64,000 bases of DNA from Pseudomonas sp. KU26590 (GTDB taxonomy: Bacteria; Pseudomonadota; Gammaproteobacteria; Pseudomonadales; Pseudomonadaceae): contig NZ_CP110644.1 in the NCBI RefSeq assembly GCF_026153515.1, forward strand, positions 4,369,501-4,433,500. The letters are read 5' to 3'. A program made the translations under genes and the position numbers. Every line of letters starts with the position of its first letter. Positions within the stretch are counted from its first letter, which is position 1. The notes below the pieces were generated by a model, which saw only the letters and a program-made list of their open reading frames with translations, was not told where the DNA came from and did not search any database. This document shows, one piece after another, positions 1 to 9,852 of the stretch.

Positions 1-473
1 CGAGCATCGTCTATTGGCTGCTCGGCAGCCTCAGCGCCGTGGACGTGCAGGCGCTGTGGATCATCGGCCCGATCCTCGCCATCGCCATCGTTCTGCTGTG
101 CCTGACCGGCCGCGCCATCGATGCGCTTTCCCTGAGTGATGACGAGGCACTGAGCCTGGGCGTGCCGGTCGAGAAGATCCGAGGCGGCCTGATTGTGCTG
201 ACCACGCTGATCTGCGCGCTCACCGTGAGCCTGGCGGGGATGGTCGGCTGGATCGGCCTGTTGATTCCACACCTGGCGCGGTTACTGGTCGGCCCCGGCA
301 ATACGCGCTTGCTGCCCCTCAGCGCCTGCCTGGGCGGGATATTCCTGCTGGCCGCCGACGGCGTCGCTCGCAGCATGTCGGCGGGAGAAATCCCCCTCGG
401 CATCATTACCGAGTTGTTCGGCGCGATCGCCTTTGTGCTGGTACTGCATCGCGTGCGCAAGGGGTGGCTATGA
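1..473 (+). CDS. FecCD-type iron-siderophore ABC transporter permease (C-terminal part)
   Basis: This is the C-terminal ~157 residues of an inner-membrane permease that moves ferric-siderophore, heme or cobalamin; the open frame runs off the left edge, so the start is missing. Hydrophobic segments alternate with the family-typical stretch GWIGLLIPHLARLLVG, followed by the closing EIPLGIITELFGAIAFVLVL segment, both characteristic of FecCD/BtuC permeases. The stop overlaps the start of the ATPase gene by ATGA, so the two are translationally coupled. The downstream receptor and binding protein argue for iron-siderophore as substrate; the exact ligand cannot be read from sequence. Confidence 0.9.
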   Translation, partial: SIVYWLLGSLSAVDVQALWIIGPILAIAIVLLCLTGRAIDALSLSDDEALSLGVPVEKIRGGLIVLTTLICALTVSLAGMVGWIGLLIPHLARLLVGPGNTRLLPLSACLGGIFLLAADGVARSMSAGEIPLGIITELFGAIAFVLVLHRVRKGWL

Positions 474-1234
474 AGCGCTTGCAGGCCCGCCAACTGAGCT
501 ATCGGATCGGCGACCGCTTGATCCTCGATAACGTCTCGCTGGACATTGCCGCCGGCGACAACATCGCCCTGCTGGGGGCCAACGGCGCCGGAAAAAGCAC
601 GTTGATGAGGCTGCTACTGGGGTTGCTGACGCCCCACTCAGGTGAGGTATTGCTCGACGGCCAACCGATGCGCGTGATGAAGCGGCGCGCCGTCGCCCGG
701 CAGATCGCCTACGTGCCGCAGAGCCACGTGCCGAGCTTTCCGTTCAGCGTCGCGCACATCGTCGGCCAAGGCCGATTGCCCAGCGTGGGCCTGGGCCATG
801 CACCGAGCCGCGACGACAAGGCCTCTGTGCAGCAGGCCCTGACCGACCTGGGTATCTCTCACTTGAGTGAACGGCCGTACACCGAGCTGTCCGGCGGCGA
901 GCGCCAGTTGGTGCTGATCGCCCGAGCCATGGTCCAGCGCGCCAACCTCATCATTCTCGACGAGCCGGTCACCGGTCTCGACTACGGCCATCAGTTGCGC
1001 CTGCTGGCCTTGCTCAAGCGCCTCGCCGCCGAAGGCATCAGCATTCTGTCCAGCACCCATCGCCCTGAACACGCCCTCGCTTCGGCCAATCGCGTGCTGG
1101 TCCTGCACGAAGGCCGACTCATCGCCGACGGCATCCCCCATGACGTCATCGACAGCGCCCTCATGGCGCGTCTTTACCAGGTCGCCGTCGAGCAGATCGA
1201 CAGCGGCCGCCACCGCTTTTTTATTCCTTGCTGA
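470..1234 (+). CDS. Iron-siderophore ABC transporter ATP-binding protein
   Basis: The protein is the cytoplasmic ATPase (254 aa) that powers the preceding permease. It has Walker A GANGAGKST (about residues 36-44), the ABC signature LSGGERQLV, Walker B LIILDEP and the switch His in SSTHRPEH. ATG at 470 is preferred to the GTG six bases upstream because it forms a 4-nt ATGA overlap with the permease stop. Length and motifs fit the FepC/FhuC/BtuD subfamily. The receptor gene starts only 8 bases after its stop, which supports a single transcript for the whole uptake system. Confidence 0.92.
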   Translation: MKRLQARQLSYRIGDRLILDNVSLDIAAGDNIALLGANGAGKSTLMRLLLGLLTPHSGEVLLDGQPMRVMKRRAVARQIAYVPQSHVPSFPFSVAHIVGQGRLPSVGLGHAPSRDDKASVQQALTDLGISHLSERPYTELSGGERQLVLIARAMVQRANLIILDEPVTGLDYGHQLRLLALLKRLAAEGISILSSTHRPEHALASANRVLVLHEGRLIADGIPHDVIDSALMARLYQVAVEQIDSGRHRFFIPC

Positions 1235-1242
1235 GTGTTTCC

Positions 1243-3354
1243 ATGATCCGATCCTTCTCATCGCGCCTGGCGTTCGCGCCCCTTTTGTTAGGCGGCTTTG
1301 CCCAAGTCAGTCTGGCGCAAGAAATGACCCTGGCGCCGCTGGACATCAGCGCCGAACAGTCGATTGCCGATCAGGCGCGGGAGAAGTCAGCGACCCTCGG
1401 CCCCATGGGTGATCGCAGGCTGCTGGACACGCCCTACTCCATCAGCGTGCTGTCGTCGGACCTGATCGACAGCCAGCAGCTCAAAAGCTTCAAGGACATC
1501 ATCCGCTACATGCCCTCCGTGCAAGCCGACGGCGCCAGGCCGCAAACCCGGGGGCTGCAGGGCAGCGTGGTGCAGAACAGCCGGCTGGACGGCCTCAATG
1601 TGGTGTCGACCACCGATTACCCGGCGGAGCAACTGGGCGGCGTCGAAGTGCTGAGCGGGCTGTCGGGGTCGCTGTATGGCCCGGCGAATCCGGCCGGCAC
1701 CTTCAACCTGTTGTCAAAACGCCCGACCGATTTCACCCGCAATCGGGTCACCGTTGGCATGGGCACCGGTCTGACCTGGCTCAAGGCCGCTGACCTGAGC
1801 GGCCCGTTCGACCCGGACGGCAAGATCAAATACCGCCTGAACGTGGCCGACGAACAGGGCCACAGTTATGCCCCCGGCAGCACCTTGCGCCGGCAACTGG
1901 TCAGCCTCGCCACGGATTTCCAGATCAGTGATGACAGCGTCATCGAAACCAATTTCAGCCACTACGACTACCTGTCCAAGGGCTTGCCCGGCAAGTTCGC
2001 CGTCGCCTCAGGGGTGACGCTGCCCCACGCGCCGGACCCGACCCGCAGCAACCTGGGGCAAAATTATTCAGGCGACAACAACACCACGGACACCGCCAGC
2101 GCCCACTTCAAGCATGACTTCGACGGCAACTGGAAACTCGACATTGGCGCGCTTCGGCAGATCGCCGACCGTGAATCCACCGCCGTGACCAACACGTTGA
2201 TCAACAACGCCGGGACGTATCGCAGCTCGGTGGCGAGCGCGACCGCCAGCCGCTTCACCATCAACAGCTACCTGGCCAACCTCAATGGCAGCGTCTACAC
2301 CGCCGGCATTCGCCACGACCTGACCGTCGGCGTCACCGGTTTTGACTGGGACAACTACAACCCAGTGAACGGTGGTACGAAAACCCTGGGCACCGCGTCA
2401 TTGAACAATCCGGAGGGCTTCGACGAGCCGGACTTCCCCGATTTCAACGACCGCTATCACTCCGCCAACGCCCGCCAGCGCTCGTTTGTGTTGGGCGACA
2501 CCCTGACGTTCACGCCGAAATGGAGCCTGATGCTCAGCGGCAGCCAGAGTCGCCTGACCGCCGACAATTATTCTCAAGCAGGCGTCCACACGTCATCGCG
2601 GGACTCGGGCATCAGCACGGCGAGCAGCGTGATGTACAAGCCAGTGGACGACTTGACGCTGTACCTGACCTACGCCGACAGCCTGCAACAGGGCGACAGC
2701 GCGGCGGCCGGCAGCAGCAACGCCGGGGCGATCCTGTCGCCGTATCGCAGCCGGATGTGGGAGCTGGGCGGCAAATGGGTGGCGCGCGGGGTCAACCTCT
2801 CGCTGGCGGCGTTTCAGATCAAACGCCCCTTCGCTTACACCCAGCCGGATAACCTGTATGCGGTGGCGGGTGATCAGCGCAATCGCGGGGTGGAATTCCT
2901 CGCCGACGGTGACCTGACACAGAATCTCAAGATGTTCGGCGGCATCACCTGGCTGGACCCGAAGCTGCTGTCCACCGGCAACGACAGCACGGAGGACACG
3001 CGCATCGTCGGGCTGTCGCGGGTCACTGCGAGCCTCCTGACCGAATACCGCATCGACCCGATTCCGGGCCTCGCCGTCAACCTCAACGCCCGTTACGCCA
3101 GCGCCCGCCCCACCGACGACAGCAACGATCACTGGGTGGGCAGCTACACAACCTTCGACACCGGCGCCAGCTACAGCACCCGGCTGATGAAGCGCGACAC
3201 GGTCTACCGCCTCGAAGTCACCAACCTGGCCAACGAGCACTACTGGACCAACATCGTCCCCGGCGGGCTGAGCGGCTACACCGGTGCCGGCCAAGCCAGC
3301 GCCACACCGGCCGCGCCGCGCATGGTGCAGGCGTCGATTCAGGTGGACCTTTGA
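1243..3354 (+). CDS. TonB-dependent siderophore receptor
   Basis: This outer-membrane gated channel (703 aa) imports a ferric-siderophore using TonB energy. ATG 1243 is chosen over the upstream TTG because it opens directly into a signal peptide ending near SLAQ. A TonB-box-like stretch (TLAPLDIS) follows, then a plug domain (DTPYSISVLSSDLI, QTRGLQG, LSGLSGSLYGP) and a long beta-barrel. There is no N-terminal STN signalling domain and no adjacent sigma/anti-sigma pair, so surface signalling is unlikely. The C-terminus reads QVDL and lacks the terminal Phe or Trp usual for outer-membrane barrels, which is slightly odd. Siderophore identity is unknown. Confidence 0.92.
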   Translation: MIRSFSSRLAFAPLLLGGFAQVSLAQEMTLAPLDISAEQSIADQAREKSATLGPMGDRRLLDTPYSISVLSSDLIDSQQLKSFKDIIRYMPSVQADGARPQTRGLQGSVVQNSRLDGLNVVSTTDYPAEQLGGVEVLSGLSGSLYGPANPAGTFNLLSKRPTDFTRNRVTVGMGTGLTWLKAADLSGPFDPDGKIKYRLNVADEQGHSYAPGSTLRRQLVSLATDFQISDDSVIETNFSHYDYLSKGLPGKFAVASGVTLPHAPDPTRSNLGQNYSGDNNTTDTASAHFKHDFDGNWKLDIGALRQIADRESTAVTNTLINNAGTYRSSVASATASRFTINSYLANLNGSVYTAGIRHDLTVGVTGFDWDNYNPVNGGTKTLGTASLNNPEGFDEPDFPDFNDRYHSANARQRSFVLGDTLTFTPKWSLMLSGSQSRLTADNYSQAGVHTSSRDSGISTASSVMYKPVDDLTLYLTYADSLQQGDSAAAGSSNAGAILSPYRSRMWELGGKWVARGVNLSLAAFQIKRPFAYTQPDNLYAVAGDQRNRGVEFLADGDLTQNLKMFGGITWLDPKLLSTGNDSTEDTRIVGLSRVTASLLTEYRIDPIPGLAVNLNARYASARPTDDSNDHWVGSYTTFDTGASYSTRLMKRDTVYRLEVTNLANEHYWTNIVPGGLSGYTGAGQASATPAAPRMVQASIQVDL

Positions 3355-3371
3355 ACAGGCGGCAGGGCGGC

Positions 3372-4433
3372 ATGCGCCGTTTGCTGAGCGCTTTGCTGCT
3401 CGCCGGCCTGAGCGCCAGCGCCCTGGCTGACCCGGGTGACGCTGGCCAGAACATTCAGGCCAGCGCGCTGACACCCAGGCAGGTGCAGGACGATGGCGGC
3501 CAAGCCGTCAGCATTGCCACCGAACCCGCGCGCATCGCTGACGCCTGGTACGCCCATCACGTGCTGCTGATGACGCTGGGGGCCGGGGCGCGCATCGTTG
3601 CGACGGTCAACCATCCTGCAAGCCAGCCGTGGATGTTCAAGGTCCTTCCGGCGCTCAACCAGGCCACGGCCATCGAAGGCACGGCATTCAATGCCGAGAA
3701 TTTGCTGGCCGAGCACGTCGACCTGGTGTTCACCGCCCTGGGCGATCGGCAGGCCGTCGCCTACCGACAGCTCGGCCTGCCGGTCATGCAGATGGGCTAC
3801 ACCGACCTCGCCGGGCTGAAACGCTCGATGCTCAACACGGCCGAGGCCCTTGGCGGTGCTGAGCCACGCACGCGGGCCCTCGCCTACAACGGGTTTCTGG
3901 ATCAGCAATTGGCGGAGGTCAATCGCGTGGTGGCGGGTATCCCGCCGGAGCAGCGACCGAAAGTGCTGCACATCGCGTCGGTCAATCCGTTCAAAGTGGA
4001 CGGCGCCGACACCTTGATCGATGACTGGATCAAGATCGCCGGCGGCCGCAATGCCGCGACGGGGCTCAAGGGCAATATGCAGATCGTGTCGGCTGAGCAG
4101 TTGCTGGCCTGGCAGCCGGATGTCGTCATCCTCGCGGCGAACGCAGGCCGGCTGGATCAGGCAGCCCAACCGCAACTGCTCAACCAGCTTGAGGCCGTGC
4201 GCAACGGGCGGGTCCTGCGCAATCCGGCCGGGGTGTTCCCGTGGGATCGGTACGGCACCGAGGTGGCGCTTCAGGTCGCGTGGGCGGCGCAGCAGCTGCA
4301 TCCTGCTTTGTTCCGGGACGTGGACATGGCGGCACAGACGATGGACTTCTACCGCCGGTTCTTCGATTACCCGCTGACGCCGGAGGATGCCCAGAGAATG
4401 TTGCACGGTGAGCCGCCAGCGACTGCCCCCTAG
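3372..4433 (+). CDS. Periplasmic ABC substrate-binding protein, FecB/TroA type
   Basis: This 353-aa periplasmic binding protein should deliver the ferric-siderophore to the upstream permease. ATG 3372 starts a clear signal peptide (MRRLLSALLLAGLSASALA); a TTG further upstream only adds a basic stretch. Family signs are the N-terminal EPARIADAWYAHHVLLMTLG, the helical linker region and the C-terminal WQPDVVILAA and NGRVLRNPAGVFPWDRYG motifs of class III binding proteins. It overlaps the end of the receptor frame region closely, with 17 bases between the receptor stop and this ATG, and is the last gene of the uptake operon. The substrate is inferred from neighbours only. Confidence 0.9.
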   Translation: MRRLLSALLLAGLSASALADPGDAGQNIQASALTPRQVQDDGGQAVSIATEPARIADAWYAHHVLLMTLGAGARIVATVNHPASQPWMFKVLPALNQATAIEGTAFNAENLLAEHVDLVFTALGDRQAVAYRQLGLPVMQMGYTDLAGLKRSMLNTAEALGGAEPRTRALAYNGFLDQQLAEVNRVVAGIPPEQRPKVLHIASVNPFKVDGADTLIDDWIKIAGGRNAATGLKGNMQIVSAEQLLAWQPDVVILAANAGRLDQAAQPQLLNQLEAVRNGRVLRNPAGVFPWDRYGTEVALQVAWAAQQLHPALFRDVDMAAQTMDFYRRFFDYPLTPEDAQRMLHGEPPATAP

Positions 4434-4494
4434 GACTCGACCTTGGGGAAGACTACAATCGCCGTCCTCGCGCACTGACTGATCCACGCCTCGC

Positions 4495-5838
4495 ATGCCA
4501 ACTTGCTCTGTACACCCACTGCCCTATCACGCCGACCCCAGCGGCTACTTCGCCCGCGTGCGCCTGGCCCCGGGCGCCGTGCTGCTGGACAGCGGTCGCC
4601 CGACGGCCGACCGTGGACGCTTCGATCTGCTCAGCGCCTGGCCGCTGCAAACCCTGCAGCCCGTTACGGACGAATCCGGTCAGGCCTTTCTTCAACGCCT
4701 GCGTGAATCACTGGCCCGCCTCGGCGAAGCTGATCTGCCCGAGCACTGCGCGCTGCCGTTCGCCGGCGGATTGATCGGTTATCTGGCATACGACCTCGGC
4801 CGCCTGTTCGAACCCCTGCCCGATCAGGCCATTGACGATTTGCACCTGCCCTCGGCGCGGCTGGGGCTCTATAGCTGGGCGCTGATCAGCGATCACCACG
4901 AGCACACCAGCCAGTTGGTGTTTCACCCTGCCCTTGATCACGCCGAACGCCAGCGGTTGATCGCGCTGTTCGAGCAACCGGTGGCGCAGCCGGACGCCTC
5001 GTTCAAGCTGACAGCGCCCTTCGCGCCGGACATCGACGCCGAGCAGTACCGCCAGGCCATCGAGCGGATTCACGCCTACATTCAGGCCGGTGACTGCTAT
5101 CAGGTCAATTTCGCCCAACGCTTTCGCGGGCAGTACCTCGGTGATCCGTGGGCGGCGTATCAAGCGCTACGAGTCGCTTGCCCCACGCCGTTCGCCGGGT
5201 ATCTGGCCTTGGCAGAGGGCGATGCGGTGTTGAGTCTGTCGCCGGAGCGGTTCGTCAAAGTCAGTCAGCGTCAGGTCGAGACCCGGCCCATAAAAGGAAC
5301 GCGGCCGCGCGGGCGGGATGCCATTGAGGACGCCGCGTTTGCTCAGGAATTGCTCGCCAGCGACAAAGACCGCGCCGAGAACCTGATGATCGTCGACCTG
5401 CTGCGCAATGATCTGGGCCGGACCTGCCGCATCGGTTCGGTGAAGGTGCCGGAGCTGTTCAGTCTCGAGAGCTATCCCAACGTCCATCATTTGGTCAGCG
5501 CGGTGACGGGCGAACTGGCCGACGGCAAGGACGCGCTGGACTTGATTGGCGGCAGTTTTCCCGGCGGCTCGATCACCGGCGCACCGAAGATCCGCGCGAT
5601 GCAGATCGTGGACGAACTGGAGCCTACCCGTCGTGCCCTGTATTGCGGCTCGTTGATGTACCTGGACGTGCGCGGCGAGATGGACAGCTCCATCGCCATC
5701 CGCAGCCTGCTGGCAAAAGACGGCCAGATGGCGTGCTGGGGCGGCGGTGGTATCGTCGCCGATTCGCAGTGGGAGGCGGAATATCAGGAGACCTTCACCA
5801 AAGTGCGTGTGTTGATGCAGACGCTTGAGGCGATGTGA
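4495..5838 (+). CDS. pabB: Aminodeoxychorismate synthase component I
   Basis: The enzyme converts chorismate with ammonia (from a PabA/TrpG partner) to 4-amino-4-deoxychorismate, feeding folate synthesis in the cytoplasm. The 447-aa length and the chorismate-binding fold fit. The motif PIKGTRPRG carries the catalytic Lys that separates PabB from anthranilate synthase TrpE (which has PIAGT). DLLRNDLGR and FPGGSITGAPKIRAM are further conserved active-site stretches. An N-terminal region (GGLIGYLAYDLGR) matches the TrpE/PabB N-domain. It appears monocistronic; the next gene is almost 500 bases away beyond two REP pairs. Confidence 0.94.
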   Translation: MPTCSVHPLPYHADPSGYFARVRLAPGAVLLDSGRPTADRGRFDLLSAWPLQTLQPVTDESGQAFLQRLRESLARLGEADLPEHCALPFAGGLIGYLAYDLGRLFEPLPDQAIDDLHLPSARLGLYSWALISDHHEHTSQLVFHPALDHAERQRLIALFEQPVAQPDASFKLTAPFAPDIDAEQYRQAIERIHAYIQAGDCYQVNFAQRFRGQYLGDPWAAYQALRVACPTPFAGYLALAEGDAVLSLSPERFVKVSQRQVETRPIKGTRPRGRDAIEDAAFAQELLASDKDRAENLMIVDLLRNDLGRTCRIGSVKVPELFSLESYPNVHHLVSAVTGELADGKDALDLIGGSFPGGSITGAPKIRAMQIVDELEPTRRALYCGSLMYLDVRGEMDSSIAIRSLLAKDGQMACWGGGGIVADSQWEAEYQETFTKVRVLMQTLEAM

Positions 5839-5926
5839 TCGGCAGATTCCCGATCAATGATGGATCGCGCTCGCACGCCAATCCATGGGGCTGGGTGGCC
5901 GTTGGGGCGTGACCACACGCAGATCC

Positions 5927-6013
5927 GTAGGAGCCGGCTTGCTGGCGAATGGCGTGGGTCATTGAATACTTCACCTCCTGAGCCGACGCGTTCGCCAGCA
6001 AGCCGGCTCCTAC
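5927..6013. repeat. BIME: inverted REP pair (first of two)
   Basis: An 87-bp element with outer arms GTAGGAGCCGGCTTGCTGGC and its complement GCCAGCAAGCCGGCTCCTAC, spaced by about 45 bases. It sits in the 472-base gap between pabB and cysH and could form a large hairpin in either transcript. Confidence 0.9.
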
Positions 6014-6097
6014 AGAGGGATGCGTTAGCCCAGTGAGATCATGCCAGCGCCAATCAACGGAAGCAGCCGTCGGGAGTCAACGCCGGGTGTGTGATCC

Positions 6098-6184
6098 GTA
6101 GGAGCCGGCTTGCTGGCGAATGGGGTGGGTCATTGAATCGCTCACCGCCTGAGCTGACGCGTTCGCCAGCAAGCCGGCTCCTAC
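6098..6184. repeat. BIME: inverted REP pair (second copy)
   Basis: A second 87-bp element nearly identical to the one at 5927-6013, including most of the central spacer (TGGGTCATTGAAT is shared). The two copies lie 84 bases apart in direct orientation. The rest of the pabB-cysH gap shows nothing else I can name; the cysH promoter should lie after this repeat. Confidence 0.9.
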
Positions 6185-6310
6185 AGACAATGGCCGCGGC
6201 CGCGTGTGCCTCTCCGCGCAATTGCTTTCGGGCAAACAAGGCCAGGTTTTTTGTTACCATCTGCGCCATTACGAGCGCCTAAGCGCCAGCCCTGATTAGG
6301 AAGCCGCCTG

Positions 6311-7045
6311 ATGACCCATCCTTTCGACGTTGACGACATCGCCACCACCTTCGCCAACAAATCCCCGTCCGACATCCTCAAATTCGCCTTTCAGCACTTT
6401 GGCGACGACCTGTGGATTTCCTTCAGTGGCGCGGAAGACGTGGTGCTGGTGGACATGGCCTGGAAAATCAACAAGAACGTCAAAGTGTTCAGCCTGGACA
6501 CCGGCCGGCTGCACCCGGAGACCTATCGGTTTATCGATCAGGTCCGCGAGCAGTACAAAATCGACATCGACATCGTCAGCCCGGACCGCGAAAAGCTGGA
6601 GCCGATGATCAAGGAAAAGGGTCTGTTCAGTTTCTACCGCGACGGCCATGGCGAGTGCTGCGGGATCCGCAAGATCGAGCCGTTGCGCCGCAAGCTGTCC
6701 GGCGTCAGCGCCTGGGCCACCGGTCAGCGTCGGGATCAGAGCCCGAGCACGCGCAACAACGTCGCCGTGGTGGAAATCGACAGTGCGTTCTCGACCCCGG
6801 AGCGCACGCTGTACAAATTCAACCCGCTGGCCCAGATGAGCAGCGCCGATGTGTGGAACTACATCCGCATGCTCGAACTGCCCTTTAACAGCCTGCACGA
6901 GCGCGGCTTCATCAGCATCGGCTGCGAGCCCTGCACGCGCCCTGTCCTGCCGAATCAGCACGAACGCGAAGGCCGCTGGTGGTGGGAAGAAGCGACGCAG
7001 AAGGAATGCGGGCTGCATGCCGGGAATATGATCGCGAAGTCCTGA
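6311..7045 (+). CDS. cysH: Adenylylsulfate (APS) reductase, [4Fe-4S] type
   Basis: The enzyme reduces adenylylsulfate to sulfite in assimilatory sulfate reduction, using thioredoxin. The 244-aa protein has the nucleotide-binding loop SFSGAEDV (37-44), the cysteine pairs C116-C117 and C205-x-x-C208 that ligate a [4Fe-4S] cluster in plant/pseudomonad APS reductases, and the C-terminal KECGLH with the catalytic Cys233. The presence of both cluster cysteine pairs marks APS rather than PAPS specificity. It is convergent with cysB, the sulfur regulator, across a REP pair. Confidence 0.95.
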   Translation: MTHPFDVDDIATTFANKSPSDILKFAFQHFGDDLWISFSGAEDVVLVDMAWKINKNVKVFSLDTGRLHPETYRFIDQVREQYKIDIDIVSPDREKLEPMIKEKGLFSFYRDGHGECCGIRKIEPLRRKLSGVSAWATGQRRDQSPSTRNNVAVVEIDSAFSTPERTLYKFNPLAQMSSADVWNYIRMLELPFNSLHERGFISIGCEPCTRPVLPNQHEREGRWWWEEATQKECGLHAGNMIAKS

Positions 7046-7061
7046 GCAGACACTGACCCAA

Positions 7062-7149
7062 TGTAGGAGCGCGCTTGCCCGCGAATGCGATACACCGGTC
7101 ACATCCAGGTGACTGACAGACCGCAATCGCGGGCAAGCGCGCTCCTACA
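7062..7149. repeat. REP pair between convergent cysH and cysB
   Basis: Inverted arms TGTAGGAGCGCGCTTGCCCG and the complement CGGGCAAGCGCGCTCCTACA, with a further AATGCGAT-like inner section. This is a different REP subtype from the GCCGGC-core elements nearby. Its place between two converging genes suggests it doubles as a bidirectional transcript end. Confidence 0.85.
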
Positions 7150-7169
7150 GGTTTGGCATGCGCAGCCTG

Positions 7170-8153
<984 letters not shown>

Positions 8154-8295
8154 TCAAAGCCGGAAGACGCCACGGGCATCAGCGACGGTATATAACTGGA
8201 TTATTGGTCAGGAAGGCAAATCTAGAACTTTTTATCACTTTTACCCGGTAATGGCACGCAGCTTTTAACGCCCTTGGCACATTCCCGGAACGCGA

Positions 8296-8790
8296 TCACG
8301 GTTGTGTACGCCTCTGCAGCATCGGCACCATGTACACCGGCACATCCGACAGTTGCAGGACCCGCGCCGCCGTTCGGCCAATCGGCGTATCGCCCTCACC
8401 GCCATGGCTGCGACGGCCGACCACCAGCAGGTCGACGCTGAGCAGGCGCGCCTGATCGAGTATCACATTGGAGGGGTCGCCCTGGACCACGCGAACACTG
8501 CGGATCAGCGCCAGGTCCTCATGGCCCTCCCCCAGTTCTTCACGAAAACTGGCCATCACCCGCGCCTCAATGCCGTCGATCACCGTATTGACGCCCTCGC
8601 TGTGCAGCTCTTTGAGCACATCGGCGGCCAGGTAACTCTGCAGCACGGACTCGGCGAACACGCCCATCGGCTCCACCACATGCACGACATGCAGCTCGGC
8701 ATCGAAGGTCCGCGCCAGCACCAGCGCGTGCTGCAGCGTATACGGCGCATAAGCACCGAGGTCCGTGGCGTAGAGCATCGAGCGGATCAT
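8296..8790 (-). CDS. Universal stress protein (UspA domain)
   Basis: A 164-aa cytoplasmic protein with one Usp domain: MLYATDLGAYAPYTLQHALVL at the start and the nucleotide-binding tail LLVVGRRSHG...IGRTAARVLQLSDVPVYMVP. The G-x-G-x9-G-(S/T) ATP loop is only loosely kept. Such proteins help survival in stationary phase or low oxygen. It stands alone on the minus strand; I saw no Anr box upstream. Confidence 0.88.
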   Translation of the reverse strand: MIRSMLYATDLGAYAPYTLQHALVLARTFDAELHVVHVVEPMGVFAESVLQSYLAADVLKELHSEGVNTVIDGIEARVMASFREELGEGHEDLALIRSVRVVQGDPSNVILDQARLLSVDLLVVGRRSHGGEGDTPIGRTAARVLQLSDVPVYMVPMLQRRTQP

Positions 8791-8885
8791 GGAACCCCCG
8801 GTCAGCCTTTGAAGTGACGACTTAATCAGCGTAGCAGCGCGCCGCGCACTCAGGCGGCCCGACTGCTGCTTTTCGGTCTAACGCT

Positions 8886-9806
8886 TCAGGGTTTTAGCTC
8901 GTTGCTGATGCCGTGGGGCACGTGCCCGGTCGCCACGACCTCGCGCGCCCGCTCACAGTGACCCGGCTGATCGTCGAAGAACACGTCCGCAGCGAATGCC
9001 TCCAGAAACGCCGACTTGTCCAGACCGCCGAGAAACAGCGACTCATCCAGACGGATGTCCCACTCGCGCAGCGTCCGGATCACCCGCTCGTGAGCCGGCG
9101 CCGAGCGCGCAGTGACCAGTGCCGTGCGAATTGGGCAGGACTCTTCGGGGAATTCGCGCTGCAAGGCGTTCAATGCCGCGAGAAAGGGTTTGAACGGCCC
9201 GCCGGGCAATGGCCGTCGCGCCGCCTCGCGCTCGTTGGCCTGGAACGCCTCGAGCCCACCGGACTGATACACACGCTCGGACTCATCGGAAAACAGCACG
9301 GCGTCACCGTCGAAAGCGATGCGCAGCTCGGCACTGGCCGCGCGGCGGGCGCCACCGGAGAGAATGGTCGCGGCGGCGAAGCCCGCATCCAGCGCGCTGC
9401 GCACGTCTTCGGCGTGGGTGGACAGGAACAGGTGGCTGCCGAAAGCGGCCAGATACGGAAACGGACTGCGCCCGCCGACGAACGCCGCACGGGAAATGTC
9501 CAGGCCGTAATGCTGAATCGAATTGAACACGCGCAAGCCGGTGTCGGCGCTGTTGCGCGAGACCAGCACCACTTCCACTCGGGACTGGTTCAGGCTGGCG
9601 TTCAGGCTGAGCAGTTTTTCCACCAGGCGGAACGCATCACCGGGCTCGAGGATTTCATCCTCGTGGTCGATCTGGTACTGACGATAGGCCGCGACGCCGC
9701 TGGCCATATAGACGTCATGGCTTTCCCGCAGATCAAACAGCGCCCGCGAGGAAATCGCCAGCACCAGCTTGCTCCCCGGGGTTTTAACGTTCAGCTCAGT
9801 GCTCAT
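8886..9806 (-). CDS. 5'-nucleotidase, cytosolic cN-I-like family
   Basis: A 306-aa protein matching bacterial relatives of cytosolic 5'-nucleotidase I (PF06189): N-terminal KLVLAISSRALFDLRESH, central LVSRNSADTGLRVFNSIQHYGL, AFVGGRSPFPYLAAFG and C-terminal VFFDDQPGHCERA with an acidic metal site. The expected reaction is hydrolysis of nucleoside monophosphates. The start is preceded by GGAAGACTG. It is the last gene of a minus-strand run after a panE-like reductase; the relation between the two is unknown. Confidence 0.85.
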   Translation of the reverse strand: MSTELNVKTPGSKLVLAISSRALFDLRESHDVYMASGVAAYRQYQIDHEDEILEPGDAFRLVEKLLSLNASLNQSRVEVVLVSRNSADTGLRVFNSIQHYGLDISRAAFVGGRSPFPYLAAFGSHLFLSTHAEDVRSALDAGFAAATILSGGARRAASAELRIAFDGDAVLFSDESERVYQSGGLEAFQANEREAARRPLPGGPFKPFLAALNALQREFPEESCPIRTALVTARSAPAHERVIRTLREWDIRLDESLFLGGLDKSAFLEAFAADVFFDDQPGHCERAREVVATGHVPHGISNELKP

Positions 9807-9852
9807 CAGTCTTCCTTAAAGCAGGAGGTGGGCAAGCGCACGGCAATGGCCG

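Noticed and set aside
3339..4496. 385-codon open frame on the minus strand
   Set aside because: Antisense to the periplasmic binding protein; no ribosome site and no family features.
8228..8280. Possible sigma-54 promoters (TGGCAC stretches)
   Set aside because: The GC element at -12 is missing at the right spacing in both cases.
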